Shown piece by piece: positions 54,852 to 64,000 of a stretch of DNA of 64,000 bases; the first letter of the stretch is position 1, and the number at the start of each line of letters is the position of its first letter. Where the stretch lies: the NCBI GenBank assembly GCA_015548865.1, contig JADMXW010000001.1:319842-383841 (forward strand), given 5' to 3'. Below the pieces are notes generated by a model, which was given only the letters and a program-made list of their open reading frames with translations, made no database searches and was not told the DNA's origin. Origin of the DNA: Serratia marcescens. GTDB taxonomy: Bacteria; Pseudomonadota; Gammaproteobacteria; Enterobacterales; Enterobacteriaceae. A program made the position numbers and the translations under genes.

Positions 54852-55991
54852 ATGACCGTATTCAGTGTTAAACATAGCCCTCTGCTGCGTCAGCCTGAGC
54901 ACTTTATCTCTCGTGACGATCTCAAAGCGCTGATCTGCCGCATTACCGATAATCTGGTCAATATTAAGGATGAAACCGGTGAGTTTCTGCTGCGGTTAGA
55001 TGATGGGCGTGTCATCGATACCAAGGGGTGGGCTGGATGGGAGTGGACGCACGGTATTGGTTTGTACGGCATTTACCAATATTACCAACAGACTGGCGAT
55101 GACCAGATGCGCGCCATCATCGACGATTGGTTCGAGGCGCGTTTGGCTGAAGGCACTCCCACCAAAAACGTCAATACCGTATGCCCGTTCCTGACGCTTG
55201 CCTATCGCTACGAGGAGACGCGCGACGCCCGCTGGGTGCCTTATCTGGAACGTTGGGCGGAGTGGGTGATGTATGACATGCCACGTACGCAGAAAAACGG
55301 TTTGCAGCATATCGTTTATAACAGCGAAAACACCGATCAACTGTGGGATGACACCTTGATGATGAGTGTGTTGCCGCTGGCAAAAATCGGCAAGCTGCTT
55401 AATCGCCCCGAGTTTATTGAAGAAGCGACTTACCAGTTCTTACTACATGTACAGTATCTGATGGACAGACGGAGCGGCTTGTGGTTCCACGGTTGGACGT
55501 TTGAGGGTAAGCACAATTTCGCCGAAGCGCGTTGGGCACGGGGCAATAGCTGGCTGACGGTGGCGATCCCTGAGTTTATCGAACTGTTGGAACTGCCTGA
55601 AGGAAATGCAACGCGTCGATTCCTGCTGCAAGTGCTGGAAAGTCAAATTGAAGCGTTGGCGCAATATCAGGATGACAGCGGTCTGTGGCATACATTGCTG
55701 GATGATGCTAACTCTTATGTGGAAAGCTCTGCCACTGCCGGGTTTGCCTACGGCATTCTGAAAGCGGTGCGCAAACGCTACGTGGATAAGCGCTATGCCG
55801 ATATGGCGGAAAAAGCGGTTCGCGGCGTTATTGCTAACATCAATCAGGAAGGTGAGCTGGTCAATGTGTCGTTTGGTACGGCGATGGGGCGCGATCTGGA
55901 TTACTACCGCCAGATTCCGCTCACGTCCATGCCTTATGGGCAGGCAATGGCGATCTTATGCCTGTCTGAGTATCTGCGCATTTATTTGTAA
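54852..55991 (+). CDS. rhiN: unsaturated rhamnogalacturonyl hydrolase (GH105)
   Basis: RhiN removes the unsaturated galacturonate from the non-reducing end of rhamnogalacturonan fragments in the cytoplasm. The 379-residue product has the (alpha/alpha)6-barrel motifs of GH105: GWAGWEWTHGIGLYGIYQYY, an aspartate in QLWDDTLMMSVLPLA that fits the catalytic acid, EARWARGNSWLTVAIPEF and WHTLLDDANSYVESSATAGF. There is no signal peptide, agreeing with uptake by RhiT first. The pair shares an operon. Confidence 0.9.
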   Translation: MTVFSVKHSPLLRQPEHFISRDDLKALICRITDNLVNIKDETGEFLLRLDDGRVIDTKGWAGWEWTHGIGLYGIYQYYQQTGDDQMRAIIDDWFEARLAEGTPTKNVNTVCPFLTLAYRYEETRDARWVPYLERWAEWVMYDMPRTQKNGLQHIVYNSENTDQLWDDTLMMSVLPLAKIGKLLNRPEFIEEATYQFLLHVQYLMDRRSGLWFHGWTFEGKHNFAEARWARGNSWLTVAIPEFIELLELPEGNATRRFLLQVLESQIEALAQYQDDSGLWHTLLDDANSYVESSATAGFAYGILKAVRKRYVDKRYADMAEKAVRGVIANINQEGELVNVSFGTAMGRDLDYYRQIPLTSMPYGQAMAILCLSEYLRIYL

Positions 55992-56008
55992 GCGATAAGC
56001 GAATGGTT

Positions 56009-56040
56009 GCCCCGAGAAGCCATTACTTGCTTCGCGGGGC
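56009..56040. terminator. bidirectional hairpin between rhiN and MBL gene
   Basis: GCCCCGAGAAGC (56009-56020) and GCTTCGCGGGGC (56029-56040) form a 12-bp stem with one mismatch in the short convergent gap. Confidence 0.7.
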
Positions 56041-56046
56041 TTAATG

Positions 56047-57024
56047 CTATTTCAACCCGTTCAGGCTGTAATTTACCGGAATCCAACGATAACCGTTGGT
56101 GGTACCGTTGCGTTCCACACGCGTATTCACATGGCCGATGCCTGGAAACGGTAAGTGTGCGCCTGCCACCAGATACCCTCCATTCGCTGCTTGAGCAAAC
56201 AGTGTTTCGCGTGTTTGGGTGGCCTGATCCATATCTGAATCGAAGCTGATGGTGGTTTCTGGGAGTGGCATTTGCACCGCTTCGGCGTGCACGACATCGC
56301 CCCATGCCAGCAGTTTCTTGCCGTCACTGACGATGCTATACGCGGTATGTCCCGGCGTGTGGCCTGGCGCAAACACCGGCGTAATGCCCGGCAGCAATGG
56401 GGCATCCCCGCTGAAGGTTTTCACTTTATTTGCAGCCGCCAGGATCTTAAAGACGTCCTGAACCCGTTGGAAGGCGGGCTTGCGTTCAGGGGCGGCTTGC
56501 GCCAAATGCTGCGGATCCAACCAGAAATCATACTCTTTTTGCGAAACGTAAATGACCGCATTCGGGTAGGAGAGCTTGCCATTTTGCACCAGACCGCCAA
56601 AATGGTCACCGTGCAGGTGCGTCATCAGGATAGTGTCTATCTGCTCGGGTCGATAGCCCGCCGCCAATAGGTTTTTCTGTACTTTTCCGACGTTGCTGTT
56701 TGCCTGCGTGCCGTTGCCGGTATCAATCAACACCAGATTTTTACCCGTGTTGACAAGAAACGCATTGATGGAAGTTTCAACACTGGGAGGTAACGATTTC
56801 TCCGCCAACAGTTGACGAATGGTGTTGGGATCGGTGCGCGCGAGCAGTTTGTCCATCGGCATGGCGTTGGTGCCATCAGAAAGCGCAGTAATTTCATACT
56901 GACCCAGTAATTGCCGATAGTAACCAGGTTGGGTTTTGACCTGTGTTGTGGGTTCTGCCACTGCAACTTCAGGAAGGCCGAATGCAGTCATAGCCACCAA
57001 ACACGCCGCTTTCAAAGGTTTCAT
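56047..57024 (-). CDS. exported metallo-beta-lactamase-fold hydrolase
   Basis: The 325-residue product (ATG at 57024; the frame open to 57105 has no family support) has a signal peptide with likely cleavage after Ala23 (EVAVA-EP), so it acts in the periplasm or outside. Metal ligands are in place: THLHGDHFGG (His136, His138, Asp140, His141), PGHTPGH (His222 and/or His226) and GDVVHAE (Asp243). This resembles the group with methyl-parathion hydrolase and N-acyl-homoserine lactonase relatives; the substrate cannot be told. It converges with rhiN and diverges from queE. Confidence 0.85.
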   Translation of the reverse strand: MKPLKAACLVAMTAFGLPEVAVAEPTTQVKTQPGYYRQLLGQYEITALSDGTNAMPMDKLLARTDPNTIRQLLAEKSLPPSVETSINAFLVNTGKNLVLIDTGNGTQANSNVGKVQKNLLAAGYRPEQIDTILMTHLHGDHFGGLVQNGKLSYPNAVIYVSQKEYDFWLDPQHLAQAAPERKPAFQRVQDVFKILAAANKVKTFSGDAPLLPGITPVFAPGHTPGHTAYSIVSDGKKLLAWGDVVHAEAVQMPLPETTISFDSDMDQATQTRETLFAQAANGGYLVAGAHLPFPGIGHVNTRVERNGTTNGYRWIPVNYSLNGLK

Positions 57025-57254
57025 CGTATCGTTCCTTGTCGTAAACACCGTGAAAAAGAAATGGGCAATCCCCTTGATTATTAACCGAACAGCAACATTT
57101 CTCAAATATTGTCAACGCCTATCGTAGCGTTATATTGCCTCTTCTATCTAGCGCTATCTCCCTATATGGCATTTGGCGCACCGCAGGCAATCTGCGATAA
57201 TGCTGGTTTTCCTGCCTCTCTGGCTGGCCCCCGATTACTGAACCCTAGGATGTT

Positions 57255-57926
57255 ATGCTGTACCCCATAAATGAGATGTTTCAAACCCTGCAAGGCGAGG
57301 GCTTTTTTACCGGAGTTCCGGCGATTTTTGTACGCCTGCAAGGGTGTCCGGTGGGGTGCAGTTGGTGCGATACCAAACATACCTGGGATAAGCTTGCTGA
57401 ACGTGAGACTTCGCTGGAGAATATTTTGGTAAAGACTCAGGAGAGCGATGCTTGGGCACCTGCCAGTCCTGAGGCGATTTTGTCGCGCATCCAGCAGGAG
57501 GGGTATAGCGCCCAGCATGTTGTGATCACTGGGGGCGAGCCTTGTATCCACGATTTGACGCCGTTGACAAACTATCTCGAGCAAAACGGCTACCGTTGCC
57601 AGATAGAAACCAGCGGTACGCACGAAGTGCGTTGTTCTCCACAGACCTGGGTCACGGTATCACCCAAAGTGAATATGCGTGGTGGTATGGTGGTTCTCGA
57701 TCAGGCGCTCCAGCGCGCTGATGAAATCAAGCATCCAGTGGCGCGGGAGAAAGACATTGACGCGCTGGATGCCCTGCTGGCGCGTTTGCAGGATGATAAA
57801 GCGCGTATCATTGCTTTACAGCCCATCAGCCAGAAAGATGCGGCGACCAAGCTCTGTATCGAAACCTGTATCGCCCGTAATTGGCGTCTGTCGATGCAGA
57901 CGCACAAGTATTTGAATATCGCCTAA
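57255..57926 (+). CDS. queE: 7-carboxy-7-deazaguanine synthase
   Basis: QueE is a radical-SAM enzyme that forms the 7-deazapurine ring in queuosine synthesis, acting on the product of QueD encoded nearby. The 223-residue product has the family's Cys-x3-Cys-x2-Cys cluster motif in LQGCPVGCSWCDTKHTW, VITGGEPCIHDL, and the C-terminus RNWRLSMQTHKYLNIA shared with the E. coli enzyme. Its stop codon is immediately followed by the stop codon of the convergent pyrophosphatase gene, with no spacer. Confidence 0.95.
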   Translation: MLYPINEMFQTLQGEGFFTGVPAIFVRLQGCPVGCSWCDTKHTWDKLAERETSLENILVKTQESDAWAPASPEAILSRIQQEGYSAQHVVITGGEPCIHDLTPLTNYLEQNGYRCQIETSGTHEVRCSPQTWVTVSPKVNMRGGMVVLDQALQRADEIKHPVAREKDIDALDALLARLQDDKARIIALQPISQKDAATKLCIETCIARNWRLSMQTHKYLNIA

Positions 57927-58532
57927 TTATTTATGCGTCGCGCGATATTTTTCATGCGCGGCCGCAATAATCGCCTTGGCGGCAGCGGCATCTTCCGTTC
58001 CTTTTAATTCCACGACTTTACGCCCTTCGGGTAGCTGTTTATACACTCGAAAAAAGGCTTCCAAACGCTGTTGCTCAATCTGCGGCAGATCGCTGAAGGA
58101 CTTGACGTTGTCGTACGTTGGGTCAATTTTGCTGGTTGGGACGGCGATAATTTTGTCATCCTGTTCACCGGCATCCACCATTTTAAGTATACCGATGGGG
58201 CGCAGTTTGATGAGTGTTCCTGGGTGCAACGGTGTGCGAGTGTAGAAAATAACATCCAGCGGATCGTTATCTCCGCCCAGTGATTGCGTCAGTGAACCGT
58301 AGTTTGCTGGATACACTACCGGCATGGATTGGAAACGGTCAGCAATAATGAAGCCGGTATCGGCGTCTGTTTCATATTTGATATTGCTGCCTGCGGGAAT
58401 TTCAGTCACCGCATAGATTTCATCAGGGGCATTTTTGGGCTGAGGGAAATCGAGGATATTTATGGGGGCGGCAGATACGGACAGCGTGAAGAAAGCAAAC
58501 AGAGCAGTCAATTTGCGCAAGGTGCAGAACAT
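57927..58532 (-). CDS. exported inorganic pyrophosphatase
   Basis: This 201-residue family I pyrophosphatase keeps the metal motif GGDNDPLDVIFYTRTP and the KIIAVPTSKI segment but begins with a clear signal peptide (FFTLSVSAA-PINI), unlike ppa in this window. It should therefore work in the periplasm, perhaps releasing phosphate from PPi. It is clearly diverged from ppa, so a recent duplication is unlikely. A 5' neighbour on the same strand is queD, 80 bases away. Confidence 0.9.
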   Translation of the reverse strand: MFCTLRKLTALFAFFTLSVSAAPINILDFPQPKNAPDEIYAVTEIPAGSNIKYETDADTGFIIADRFQSMPVVYPANYGSLTQSLGGDNDPLDVIFYTRTPLHPGTLIKLRPIGILKMVDAGEQDDKIIAVPTSKIDPTYDNVKSFSDLPQIEQQRLEAFFRVYKQLPEGRKVVELKGTEDAAAAKAIIAAAHEKYRATHK

Positions 58533-58612
58533 GGTAAAGCCTCTTGTTGTACCTGGAGAGCCTTTACCATAAAAAAGACATGTGACGGGAAGATTAAATC
58601 AATGTGGTGACA

Positions 58613-58975
58613 TCATTCCCCGCGATAAACGCAGCCCGCGGTGCAGGTTTCTTTCACCATTACGGCGCTCAGTAGGGGCAGTGTCGGTTTTAGCTGCTGC
58701 CAGATCCAGTGCGCCAGTACTTCGCTGGTGGGGTTTTCCAATCCGGTGATTTCATTGAGATAGTGGTGATCCAACTGCTGCCAGACAGGGTTGAATACGG
58801 CTTTCAAGTCTGCGAAGTCCATAACCCAGCCCGTGTGCGGGTCGACTTCACCGGTGATTTCCAGTCTCACCATAAAGGAATGCCCGTGCAAACGACCACA
58901 TTTGTGCCCTTCCGGCACGTGCGGCAGATGGTGGGCGGCTTCAAACTGAAAATCTTTAAATAGTGTAGTGACCAT
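58613..58975 (-). CDS. queD: 6-carboxytetrahydropterin synthase
   Basis: QueD converts dihydroneopterin triphosphate to 6-carboxytetrahydropterin in queuosine synthesis. The 120-residue product (start [20 protein letters not shown] at 58975; the longer frame to 59050 is not family-like) has the zinc histidines in EAAHHL and GRLHGHSF, and the catalytic Cys in [24 protein letters not shown] closes it, as in E. coli. A queE-queD neighbourhood next to cysJIH is conserved in enterobacteria. Confidence 0.95.
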   Translation of the reverse strand: MVTTLFKDFQFEAAHHLPHVPEGHKCGRLHGHSFMVRLEITGEVDPHTGWVMDFADLKAVFNPVWQQLDHHYLNEITGLENPTSEVLAHWIWQQLKPTLPLLSAVMVKETCTAGCVYRGE

Positions 58976-59244
58976 AACAACGTTCCTGAAGGGATAACCG
59001 AGCGTAAACAAAAGCCGTCGCATACTACCGGAAAGTCGTCCTTGAAGCACGTTTGGTTGAAGAATAATCTGACGAGTGGGGTATTCACCGGTGTGGCAAC
59101 CTATAACGTTTTAAGCGTTAAGGGTTATCAGAAAAACCATTTAGGCATTTTGGTTATTAAATATTGCCATCGCGTCTTTAATTGTTGCGTGCTGGATAGG
59201 TAACCTTATATTCCATACAACTTAAGATTGCATAAATATCGCTT

Positions 59245-59402
59245 TATACCCGCCATATTTCGCGTTGTAGGTACGTCGGCTACCTCGCTCACTTCGGTTA
59301 CTTACTCGTGTAAGTTCCCGAGGATTGATGAACCTTACTTATGAGGTTCACTCTGTGGGCCAGCGCTTGGCGCTTTCCTCTAACATGAATTATTTAGGGT
59401 AT
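59245..59402 (+). repeat. inverted-end intergenic repeat, copy 9
   Basis: This diverged copy (158 bp) runs from TATACCCGCCATATTTCGCG to ATGAATTATTTAGGGTAT and has an inserted GAGGTTCACTCTGTGGGCCA block like copies 2 and 7. It ends 35 bases before the cysJ ATG. Confidence 0.8.
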
Positions 59403-59418
59403 GTCGCGGGACGACATA
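59400..59418. other. palindrome in the cysJ leader
   Basis: TATGTCG (59400-59406) and CGACATA (59412-59418) form a perfect seven-base dyad about 20 bases before the cysJ start, overlapping the repeat edge. It could be an operator or fold in the mRNA near the ribosome site. Confidence 0.4.
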
Positions 59419-59437
59419 CAAGGACACTGAAATTACG

Positions 59438-61252
59438 ATGACCACTCCGGTTTCGTTGCTGCCGCTTAGTGCCGAGCAGCTCGCGCGTTTGCAGAGCGCC
59501 ACAGGAGATTTTTCTCCAGCGCAGTTGGCCTGGCTGTCAGGCTATTTTTGGGGCGTCGTGCAGGGCAATGGGGCTCAGGGTGGTACCGTGTCAGCCGTCT
59601 CGCTTACCGCCAGTGCTGCTGCGCCTGCTCAAAGCATCACGCTTATATCCGCATCGCAAACGGGCAATGCTCGCCGGGTCGCTGAACAGCTGCGCGACGA
59701 TCTGCTGGCTGCCAAGCTTGCTGTTACGTTGGTGAATGCAGGTGATTATAAATTTAAGCAAATCGCTCAGGAAACGCTGTTGCTGGTGGTGACCTCTACG
59801 CAAGGGGAGGGGGAACCGCCAGAAGAGGCTGTGGCGCTGCATAAATTCCTGTTCTCTAAAAAAGCCCCGGCGCTAAAAGCGACGTCGTTTGCCGTGTTCG
59901 GTTTAGGGGATACCTCTTACGAATTCTTTTGCAAAGCCGGTAAAGATGTCGATAGTCGCCTGGCCGAACTGGGGGCAGAGCGTCTGCTCGATCGCGTTGA
60001 TGCCGATGTTGATTACCAAGCAGCCGCTGAGCAGTGGCGTCGCCAGATTGTCGATATCCTTCAGGCGCGTGTCCCCGCACAAGGCGCGGTGGTTGTTCAA
60101 GCGAGTGCCAGCGGAACGCGGGATGAAATTTCCAGCAGTCCTTACAGCAAAACGGCGCCTTATGCGGCAAGTTTCTCTGTTAATCAGAAAATCACGGGGC
60201 GCGCGTCCGACAAGGATGTACGCCATATCGAGATCGATCTTGGGGATTCCGGCCTGCGCTATCAGCCAGGCGATGCGCTTGGCGTGTGGTATCAAAACGA
60301 TCCCGCGCTGGTGCAGGAGTTGCTGGAACTGCTGTGGTTGAAAGGAGATGAACCTGTGACTGTGGCGGGAGAGACACAGCCTTTATCACAGGCGCTGCAG
60401 CGCCATTTCGAGCTGACACAAAACACTGCACCGCTGGTAGAGAAGTATGCCGTGTTGTCGCGTAATGAGACGTTGCTGGCGTTAGTGGCAGAAAAACCTG
60501 AGTTGCAACAGTTCGCGCAACGCACACCGCTGGTGGATATGGTGCGTCAAGCGCCCACAGAACTTACGCCAGAGCAATTGATCGGTTGGCTGCGCCCGCT
60601 GACACCTCGCCTTTATTCTATCGCCTCTTCTCAGGCTGAAGTTGAAAGTGAGGTGCATATTACCGTTGGCGTCGTGCGCTATGACTATGAAGGGCGTGCG
60701 CGATCCGGTGGTGCATCAGGATATTTGGCGGACCGTCTGAATGAAGATGATGAGATTCAGGTTTTTATTGAACACAACGATCACTTCCGCTTACCCGCCG
60801 ATCCTGCTACGCCCGTCATCATGATCGGGCCTGGCACTGGCATTGCGCCGTTTCGTGCCTTTATGCAACAGCGTGAAGCGGACGGTGCAGAAGGAAAAAA
60901 CTGGCTGTTTTTCGGTAACCCACACTTTACCGAAGATTTTCTCTATCAGGTGGAATGGCAGCGCTATGTGAAAGACGGGTTGCTGACCCACATCGATCTT
61001 GCCTGGTCACGCGATCAGGCACACAAGATCTATGTGCAGGACAAACTGCGCGAGAAAGGCGAACAGGTGTGGCGCTGGATCCAAGACGGCGCTCATCTTT
61101 ACGTGTGTGGAGATGCCAACCGTATGGCGAAAGATGTGGAACAGGCTCTGTTGGATATCATTGTTGCCCACGGTGGTCTGGATGCAGAACAGGCCGATGA
61201 ATTTTTAAGCGAACTGCGCCTTGAGCGCCGTTATCAGCGCGATGTGTACTAG
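59438..61252 (+). CDS. cysJ: sulfite reductase (NADPH) flavoprotein alpha subunit
   Basis: CysJ passes electrons from NADPH through FAD and FMN to CysI for six-electron reduction of sulfite to sulfide. The 604-residue product has an FMN flavodoxin domain (about 65-205; [27 protein letters not shown]), an FAD-binding domain (about 238-450; RLYSIASS) and an NADPH domain ([32 protein letters not shown]), ending RDVY. It heads the cysJIH operon. The ribosome site is weak (AGGA 14 bases upstream). Confidence 0.96.
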   Translation: MTTPVSLLPLSAEQLARLQSATGDFSPAQLAWLSGYFWGVVQGNGAQGGTVSAVSLTASAAAPAQSITLISASQTGNARRVAEQLRDDLLAAKLAVTLVNAGDYKFKQIAQETLLLVVTSTQGEGEPPEEAVALHKFLFSKKAPALKATSFAVFGLGDTSYEFFCKAGKDVDSRLAELGAERLLDRVDADVDYQAAAEQWRRQIVDILQARVPAQGAVVVQASASGTRDEISSSPYSKTAPYAASFSVNQKITGRASDKDVRHIEIDLGDSGLRYQPGDALGVWYQNDPALVQELLELLWLKGDEPVTVAGETQPLSQALQRHFELTQNTAPLVEKYAVLSRNETLLALVAEKPELQQFAQRTPLVDMVRQAPTELTPEQLIGWLRPLTPRLYSIASSQAEVESEVHITVGVVRYDYEGRARSGGASGYLADRLNEDDEIQVFIEHNDHFRLPADPATPVIMIGPGTGIAPFRAFMQQREADGAEGKNWLFFGNPHFTEDFLYQVEWQRYVKDGLLTHIDLAWSRDQAHKIYVQDKLREKGEQVWRWIQDGAHLYVCGDANRMAKDVEQALLDIIVAHGGLDAEQADEFLSELRLERRYQRDVY

Positions 61253-61266
61253 CGAGACCAATATCC

Positions 61267-63000
61267 ATGAGCGAAAAATTACCAATTGATGAAAGATATC
61301 CCGGCCCTTTGGTGGTGGAAGGGAAACTCGCTGATGCGGAGCGCCTGAAGCGGGAAAGTAACTATTTGCGCGGCACCATTGCTCAGGATTTGCAGGAAGG
61401 GCTGACGGGCGGTTTTAACGGCGATAACTTTTTGCTGATCCGTTTTCATGGGATGTATCAGCAGGATGATCGCGATATTCGCGCTGAGCGTGCCGAGCAA
61501 AAACTGGAACCGCGCCATGCCATGATGTTGCGCTGCCGTTTGCCCGGTGGCGTTATGACGCCGGAACAGTGGTTAGGGATTGATAAATTTGCCGCCGAGA
61601 GCACGCTCTATGGCAGTATTCGTATTACCAACCGCCAAACGTTCCAGTTTCACGGTATCCTGAAGCCGAACGTGAAACCGGCGCATCAACTGCTGAACCA
61701 TCTGGGGCTGGATGCGCTGGCGACAGCCAACGATGTGAACCGTAACGTGCTTTGTACGTCTAATCCGGTGGAATCAGAGTTGCATCAGCAAGCGTATGAC
61801 TGGGCGAAGAAAATTTCCGAGCATCTGTTGCCGCGTACACGGGCCTACGCTGAGATCTGGTTGGATCAGGAGAAGGTTGCTACTACCGATGAGGAGCCGA
61901 TTCTCGGGGCGACTTATTTGCCGCGCAAGTTCAAAACCACGGTAGTGATCCCGCCGCAAAACGATGTCGATCTGCATGCCAACGATCTCAATTTTATTGC
62001 CATTGCAGATAATGGCCGTTTGGTTGGCTTCAATGTGTTGGTTGGCGGTGGTCTTTCTATCGCCCACGGCGATAAGGCAACCTATCCGCGTACTGCTAGT
62101 GAGCTGGGCTATATTCCGGTAGAGCATACGCTGGCCGTGGCTGAAGCGGTGGTGACCACGCAACGCGATTGGGGCAACCGCACCAACCGAAAAAATGCCA
62201 AAACCAAATATACGCTGGAGCGTGTCGGCGTTGATACCTTTAAACGCGAGGTGGAAAAACGCTCAGGGGTGATCTTTGAGTCTGTACGTCCTTATGAATT
62301 CACTGGCCGTGGCGATCGCATTGGTTGGGTGAAAGGCATCGATAATAAATGGCACCTGACGCTGTTTATTGAGAATGGCCGTATCCTTGATTATCCGGGC
62401 CGTCCGCTGAAAACCGGGTTGGCCGAAATTGCCAAAATCCACAAAGGGGATTTCCGTCTCACGGCGAACCAGAACCTGATTGTGGCAGGTGTCAGTACAC
62501 GCAATAAAGCGAAGATTGAAGCGCTGGCGCGTGAATATGGCTTGATTGACGATAGCGTTACCGAGCAGCGTAAAAACTCCATGGCCTGTGTATCGTATCC
62601 AACCTGTCCGCTGGCGATGGCGGAAGCTGAGCGTTTCCTGCCGGAATTTGTTAGCGAAGTGGAAGGTATTATGCAGCGGCACGGCGTGGGCGATGAGCAT
62701 ATCGTGCTGCGCGTGACGGGGTGCCCGAACGGCTGTGGTCGTGCCCTGTTGGCGGAAATCGGTCTGGTCGGGAAAGCGATTGGACGCTATAACCTGCATT
62801 TGGGCGGGAATCGTGAAGGGACGCGTATTCCGCGTATGTACCGCGAAAATATCACGCAGGCTGAGATCCTGAGCGAACTGGACGGTCTGATTGGTCGTTG
62901 GGCACTGGAGCGCCAGCGTGATGAGGGTTTTGGTGATTTTGCCATCCGCAGCGGTATCATCAAGCCGGTGCTGGATCCGGCGCGCGATTTTTATGATTAA
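61267..63000 (+). CDS. cysI: sulfite reductase hemoprotein beta subunit
   Basis: CysI carries siroheme and a 4Fe-4S cluster where sulfite is reduced. The 577-residue product has two ferredoxin/sirohaem half-domains and the cluster cysteines in [15 protein letters not shown] and [16 protein letters not shown], plus active-site basic residues around [12 protein letters not shown]. It starts 14 bases after cysJ. Confidence 0.97.
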   Translation: MSEKLPIDERYPGPLVVEGKLADAERLKRESNYLRGTIAQDLQEGLTGGFNGDNFLLIRFHGMYQQDDRDIRAERAEQKLEPRHAMMLRCRLPGGVMTPEQWLGIDKFAAESTLYGSIRITNRQTFQFHGILKPNVKPAHQLLNHLGLDALATANDVNRNVLCTSNPVESELHQQAYDWAKKISEHLLPRTRAYAEIWLDQEKVATTDEEPILGATYLPRKFKTTVVIPPQNDVDLHANDLNFIAIADNGRLVGFNVLVGGGLSIAHGDKATYPRTASELGYIPVEHTLAVAEAVVTTQRDWGNRTNRKNAKTKYTLERVGVDTFKREVEKRSGVIFESVRPYEFTGRGDRIGWVKGIDNKWHLTLFIENGRILDYPGRPLKTGLAEIAKIHKGDFRLTANQNLIVAGVSTRNKAKIEALAREYGLIDDSVTEQRKNSMACVSYPTCPLAMAEAERFLPEFVSEVEGIMQRHGVGDEHIVLRVTGCPNGCGRALLAEIGLVGKAIGRYNLHLGGNREGTRIPRMYRENITQAEILSELDGLIGRWALERQRDEGFGDFAIRSGIIKPVLDPARDFYD

Positions 63001-63012
63001 ACGGGAGGCATG

Positions 63013-63747
63013 ATGTCGGCATTCTCTCTTGAGGCGCTCAACGCGCTACCCAAACCGGAGCAGGTGCAAGCGCTGGCTGAAACCAATGCACAACTGGAAA
63101 CGCTTTCTGCTGAAGAGCGTGTAGCCTGGGCGCTGGAACATTTGTCGGGAGAGTATGTGCTCTCTTCCAGCTTCGGTATTCAGGCGGCGGTCAGCCTGCA
63201 TCTGGTCACGCAACTGCGTCCTGATATTCCCATTATCCTCACCGATACGGGTTACCTGTTCCCAGAAACCTACCAATTTATCGACGCGTTGGCCGAGCAG
63301 TTGAAACTCAATCTGAAGGTCTTCCGTGCCGAGCACTCCCCAGCCTGGCAGGAGGCGCGCTATGGCAAGCTGTGGGAACAGGGCGTTGAGGGCATTGAAC
63401 GCTACAATCAGATAAACAAAGTAGAACCGATGAACCGTGGGCTGAGTGAGCTGCAAGCACAAACCTGGTTCGCCGGATTGCGGCGTGAACAGTCTGGCAG
63501 TCGTGGAGAGCTGCCGGTACTGGCTATCCAACGCGGAGTCTTCAAGGTCCTGCCAATTATCGATTGGGATAATCGACAAGTGTATCAATACCTCAAGCAG
63601 CACGGTTTGTCCTACCATCCGCTGTGGGATCAAGGCTATTTATCCGTAGGTGATACACACACTACCCGCAAATGGGAGCCAGGAATGAGCGAAGAAGAAA
63701 CGCGTTTCTTTGGTTTGAAGCGGGAATGTGGGTTACACGAGGGGTGA
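63013..63747 (+). CDS. cysH: phosphoadenosine phosphosulfate reductase
   Basis: CysH reduces PAPS to sulfite and PAP using thioredoxin; PAP is then cleared by CysQ. The 244-residue product has the PP-loop-like [40 protein letters not shown] and the catalytic cysteine in ECGLHEG at the C-terminus. There is no second CC pair, as expected for the PAPS (not APS) type. GGGAGG lies too close to the ATG at 63010, so I use the ATG at 63013. It is the third gene of cysJIH. Confidence 0.96.
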   Translation: MSAFSLEALNALPKPEQVQALAETNAQLETLSAEERVAWALEHLSGEYVLSSSFGIQAAVSLHLVTQLRPDIPIILTDTGYLFPETYQFIDALAEQLKLNLKVFRAEHSPAWQEARYGKLWEQGVEGIERYNQINKVEPMNRGLSELQAQTWFAGLRREQSGSRGELPVLAIQRGVFKVLPIIDWDNRQVYQYLKQHGLSYHPLWDQGYLSVGDTHTTRKWEPGMSEEETRFFGLKRECGLHEG

Positions 63748-63766
63748 GTGACATCCTCCCACCTTT

Positions 63767-63810
63767 GTCATTCCCGCGAAGGCGCTGAGAAATCCCCAGA
63801 AAAATGACGT
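63767..63810. repeat. REP-like unit after cysH
   Basis: GTCATTCCCGCGAAGGCG...CCAGAAAAATGACG repeats the left arm seen at 40223-40306 in its other orientation, with a partly decayed partner arm. It lies 20 bases after the cysH stop. Confidence 0.6.
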
Positions 63811-63895
63811 AAAAAGACATTGTTCTAATTCATTGAATTACTTGACGTTATGTCGCGTAAAAAATAACGCTGAGGAGAACGAGACCCCAGGGGGA

Positions 63896-63983
63896 GCGGC
63901 AGGACGCCGCGAAAGTCAGCGCAGCGTCTGACAAAAATGCCGGGAGCATTTTTGAACGCTGTTAACAGCGGCCCCGTAGGGGC
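63896..63983. repeat. array of five consecutive hairpins at the window end
   Basis: Five stems follow one another: GCGGC/GCCGC (63896-63910), GTCAG/CTGAC (63915-63932), AAAAATGC/GCATTTTT (63933-63953), CGCTGTTAACAGCG (63957-63970) and GCCCC/GGGGC (63971-63983). No gene was seen from cysH to the end of the window. This looks like part of a structured intergenic repeat or RNA continuing past 64000. Confidence 0.5.
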
Positions 63984-64000
63984 GAGTCTCATGGATGAGA

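Larger units (their letters stand above)
58976..59437. promoter_or_regulatory. queD / cysJ divergent region
   Basis: This 462-base gene-free region serves queD and cysJ. The left part (about 59051-59240) is AT-rich and includes CCTTATATTCCATACAACTT, which may belong to a CysB-dependent promoter, but I cannot define the site. The right part is repeat copy 9 and a small dyad. If the promoter is on the left, the repeat is transcribed as the cysJ leader. Confidence 0.45.

Noticed and set aside
57106..57254. preQ1 riboswitch in front of queE
   Set aside because: Looked for because of the queuosine genes; no aptamer-like pseudoknot pattern was seen.
63748..64000. CRISPR array after cysH
   Set aside because: Expected from E. 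coli gene order, but no regularly spaced direct repeats occur; only distinct hairpins and a REP-like unit are present before the window ends.

Overview
The window is a 64-kb piece of a gamma-proteobacterial chromosome. Gene order and protein sequence point to Enterobacterales, most likely family Pectobacteriaceae (the Pectobacterium / Dickeya / Brenneria / Lonsdalea group). The evidence is near-identity to E. coli K-12 proteins over most housekeeping genes, an rhiT-rhiN pair for rhamnogalacturonan fragments as in soft-rot bacteria, and intergenic repeats with inverted ends. Family-level placement is inference. No rRNA, tRNA, CRISPR array, prophage or IS transposase was found.

Layout. 1-9.9 kb: the 3' end of cysQ, then ytfJ, ytfK, ytfL, msrA, and the tamA-tamB-ytfP operon for outer-membrane biogenesis. 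9.9-11.5 kb: an AT-rich accessory island with two unrecognised genes and two Fur-box-like sites, next to a siderophore-interacting flavoprotein gene. 12.5-27.5 kb: ppa, plsY, folB, uppP, a divergent Crp/Fnr-regulator and methyltransferase pair, cca, ygiM, ygiF, glnE, hldE, ligA and ypeB (envelope precursors, tRNA and DNA maintenance, nitrogen signalling). 27.5-29.7 kb: flxA-like and aer (motility and energy taxis). 30.2-40.2 kb: a complete galactarate/glucarate catabolic cluster, garD / gudP / gudX-gudD-garL-garR-garK. 40.4-51.3 kb: barA, rlmD, relA, mazG, pyrG and eno. 51.4-53.1 kb: a second AT-rich accessory island with a possible 36-residue membrane peptide and a Cys-His-Asp hydrolase-like protein of effector type. 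53.2-57 kb: rhiT-rhiN and an exported metallo-beta-lactamase-fold hydrolase. 57.2-59 kb: queE, an exported inorganic pyrophosphatase and queD. 59.4-63.7 kb: cysJIH for assimilatory sulfate reduction. The last 130 bp hold a run of five hairpins after cysH.

How the genes work together. GudP imports the aldarates; GarD and GudD dehydrate galactarate and glucarate to 5-keto-4-deoxy-glucarate; GarL cleaves this to pyruvate and tartronate semialdehyde; GarR reduces the latter to glycerate; GarK phosphorylates glycerate. The two promoter regions of this cluster share a gap-free conserved block. cysQ at one end and cysJIH at the other both belong to sulfur assimilation.

The parts most likely to be new are: (1) a family of inverted-repeat-bounded intergenic elements (nine copies or fragments), mostly oriented with the same end facing the next start codon; (2) the Cys173-His203-Asp220 protein at 51.8 kb; (3) the Fur-box-flanked island at 10-11.5 kb; (4) the twin aldarate promoter blocks; (5) a tandem duplication over the garK start codon. 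No known multi-gene defence or secretion system is present.
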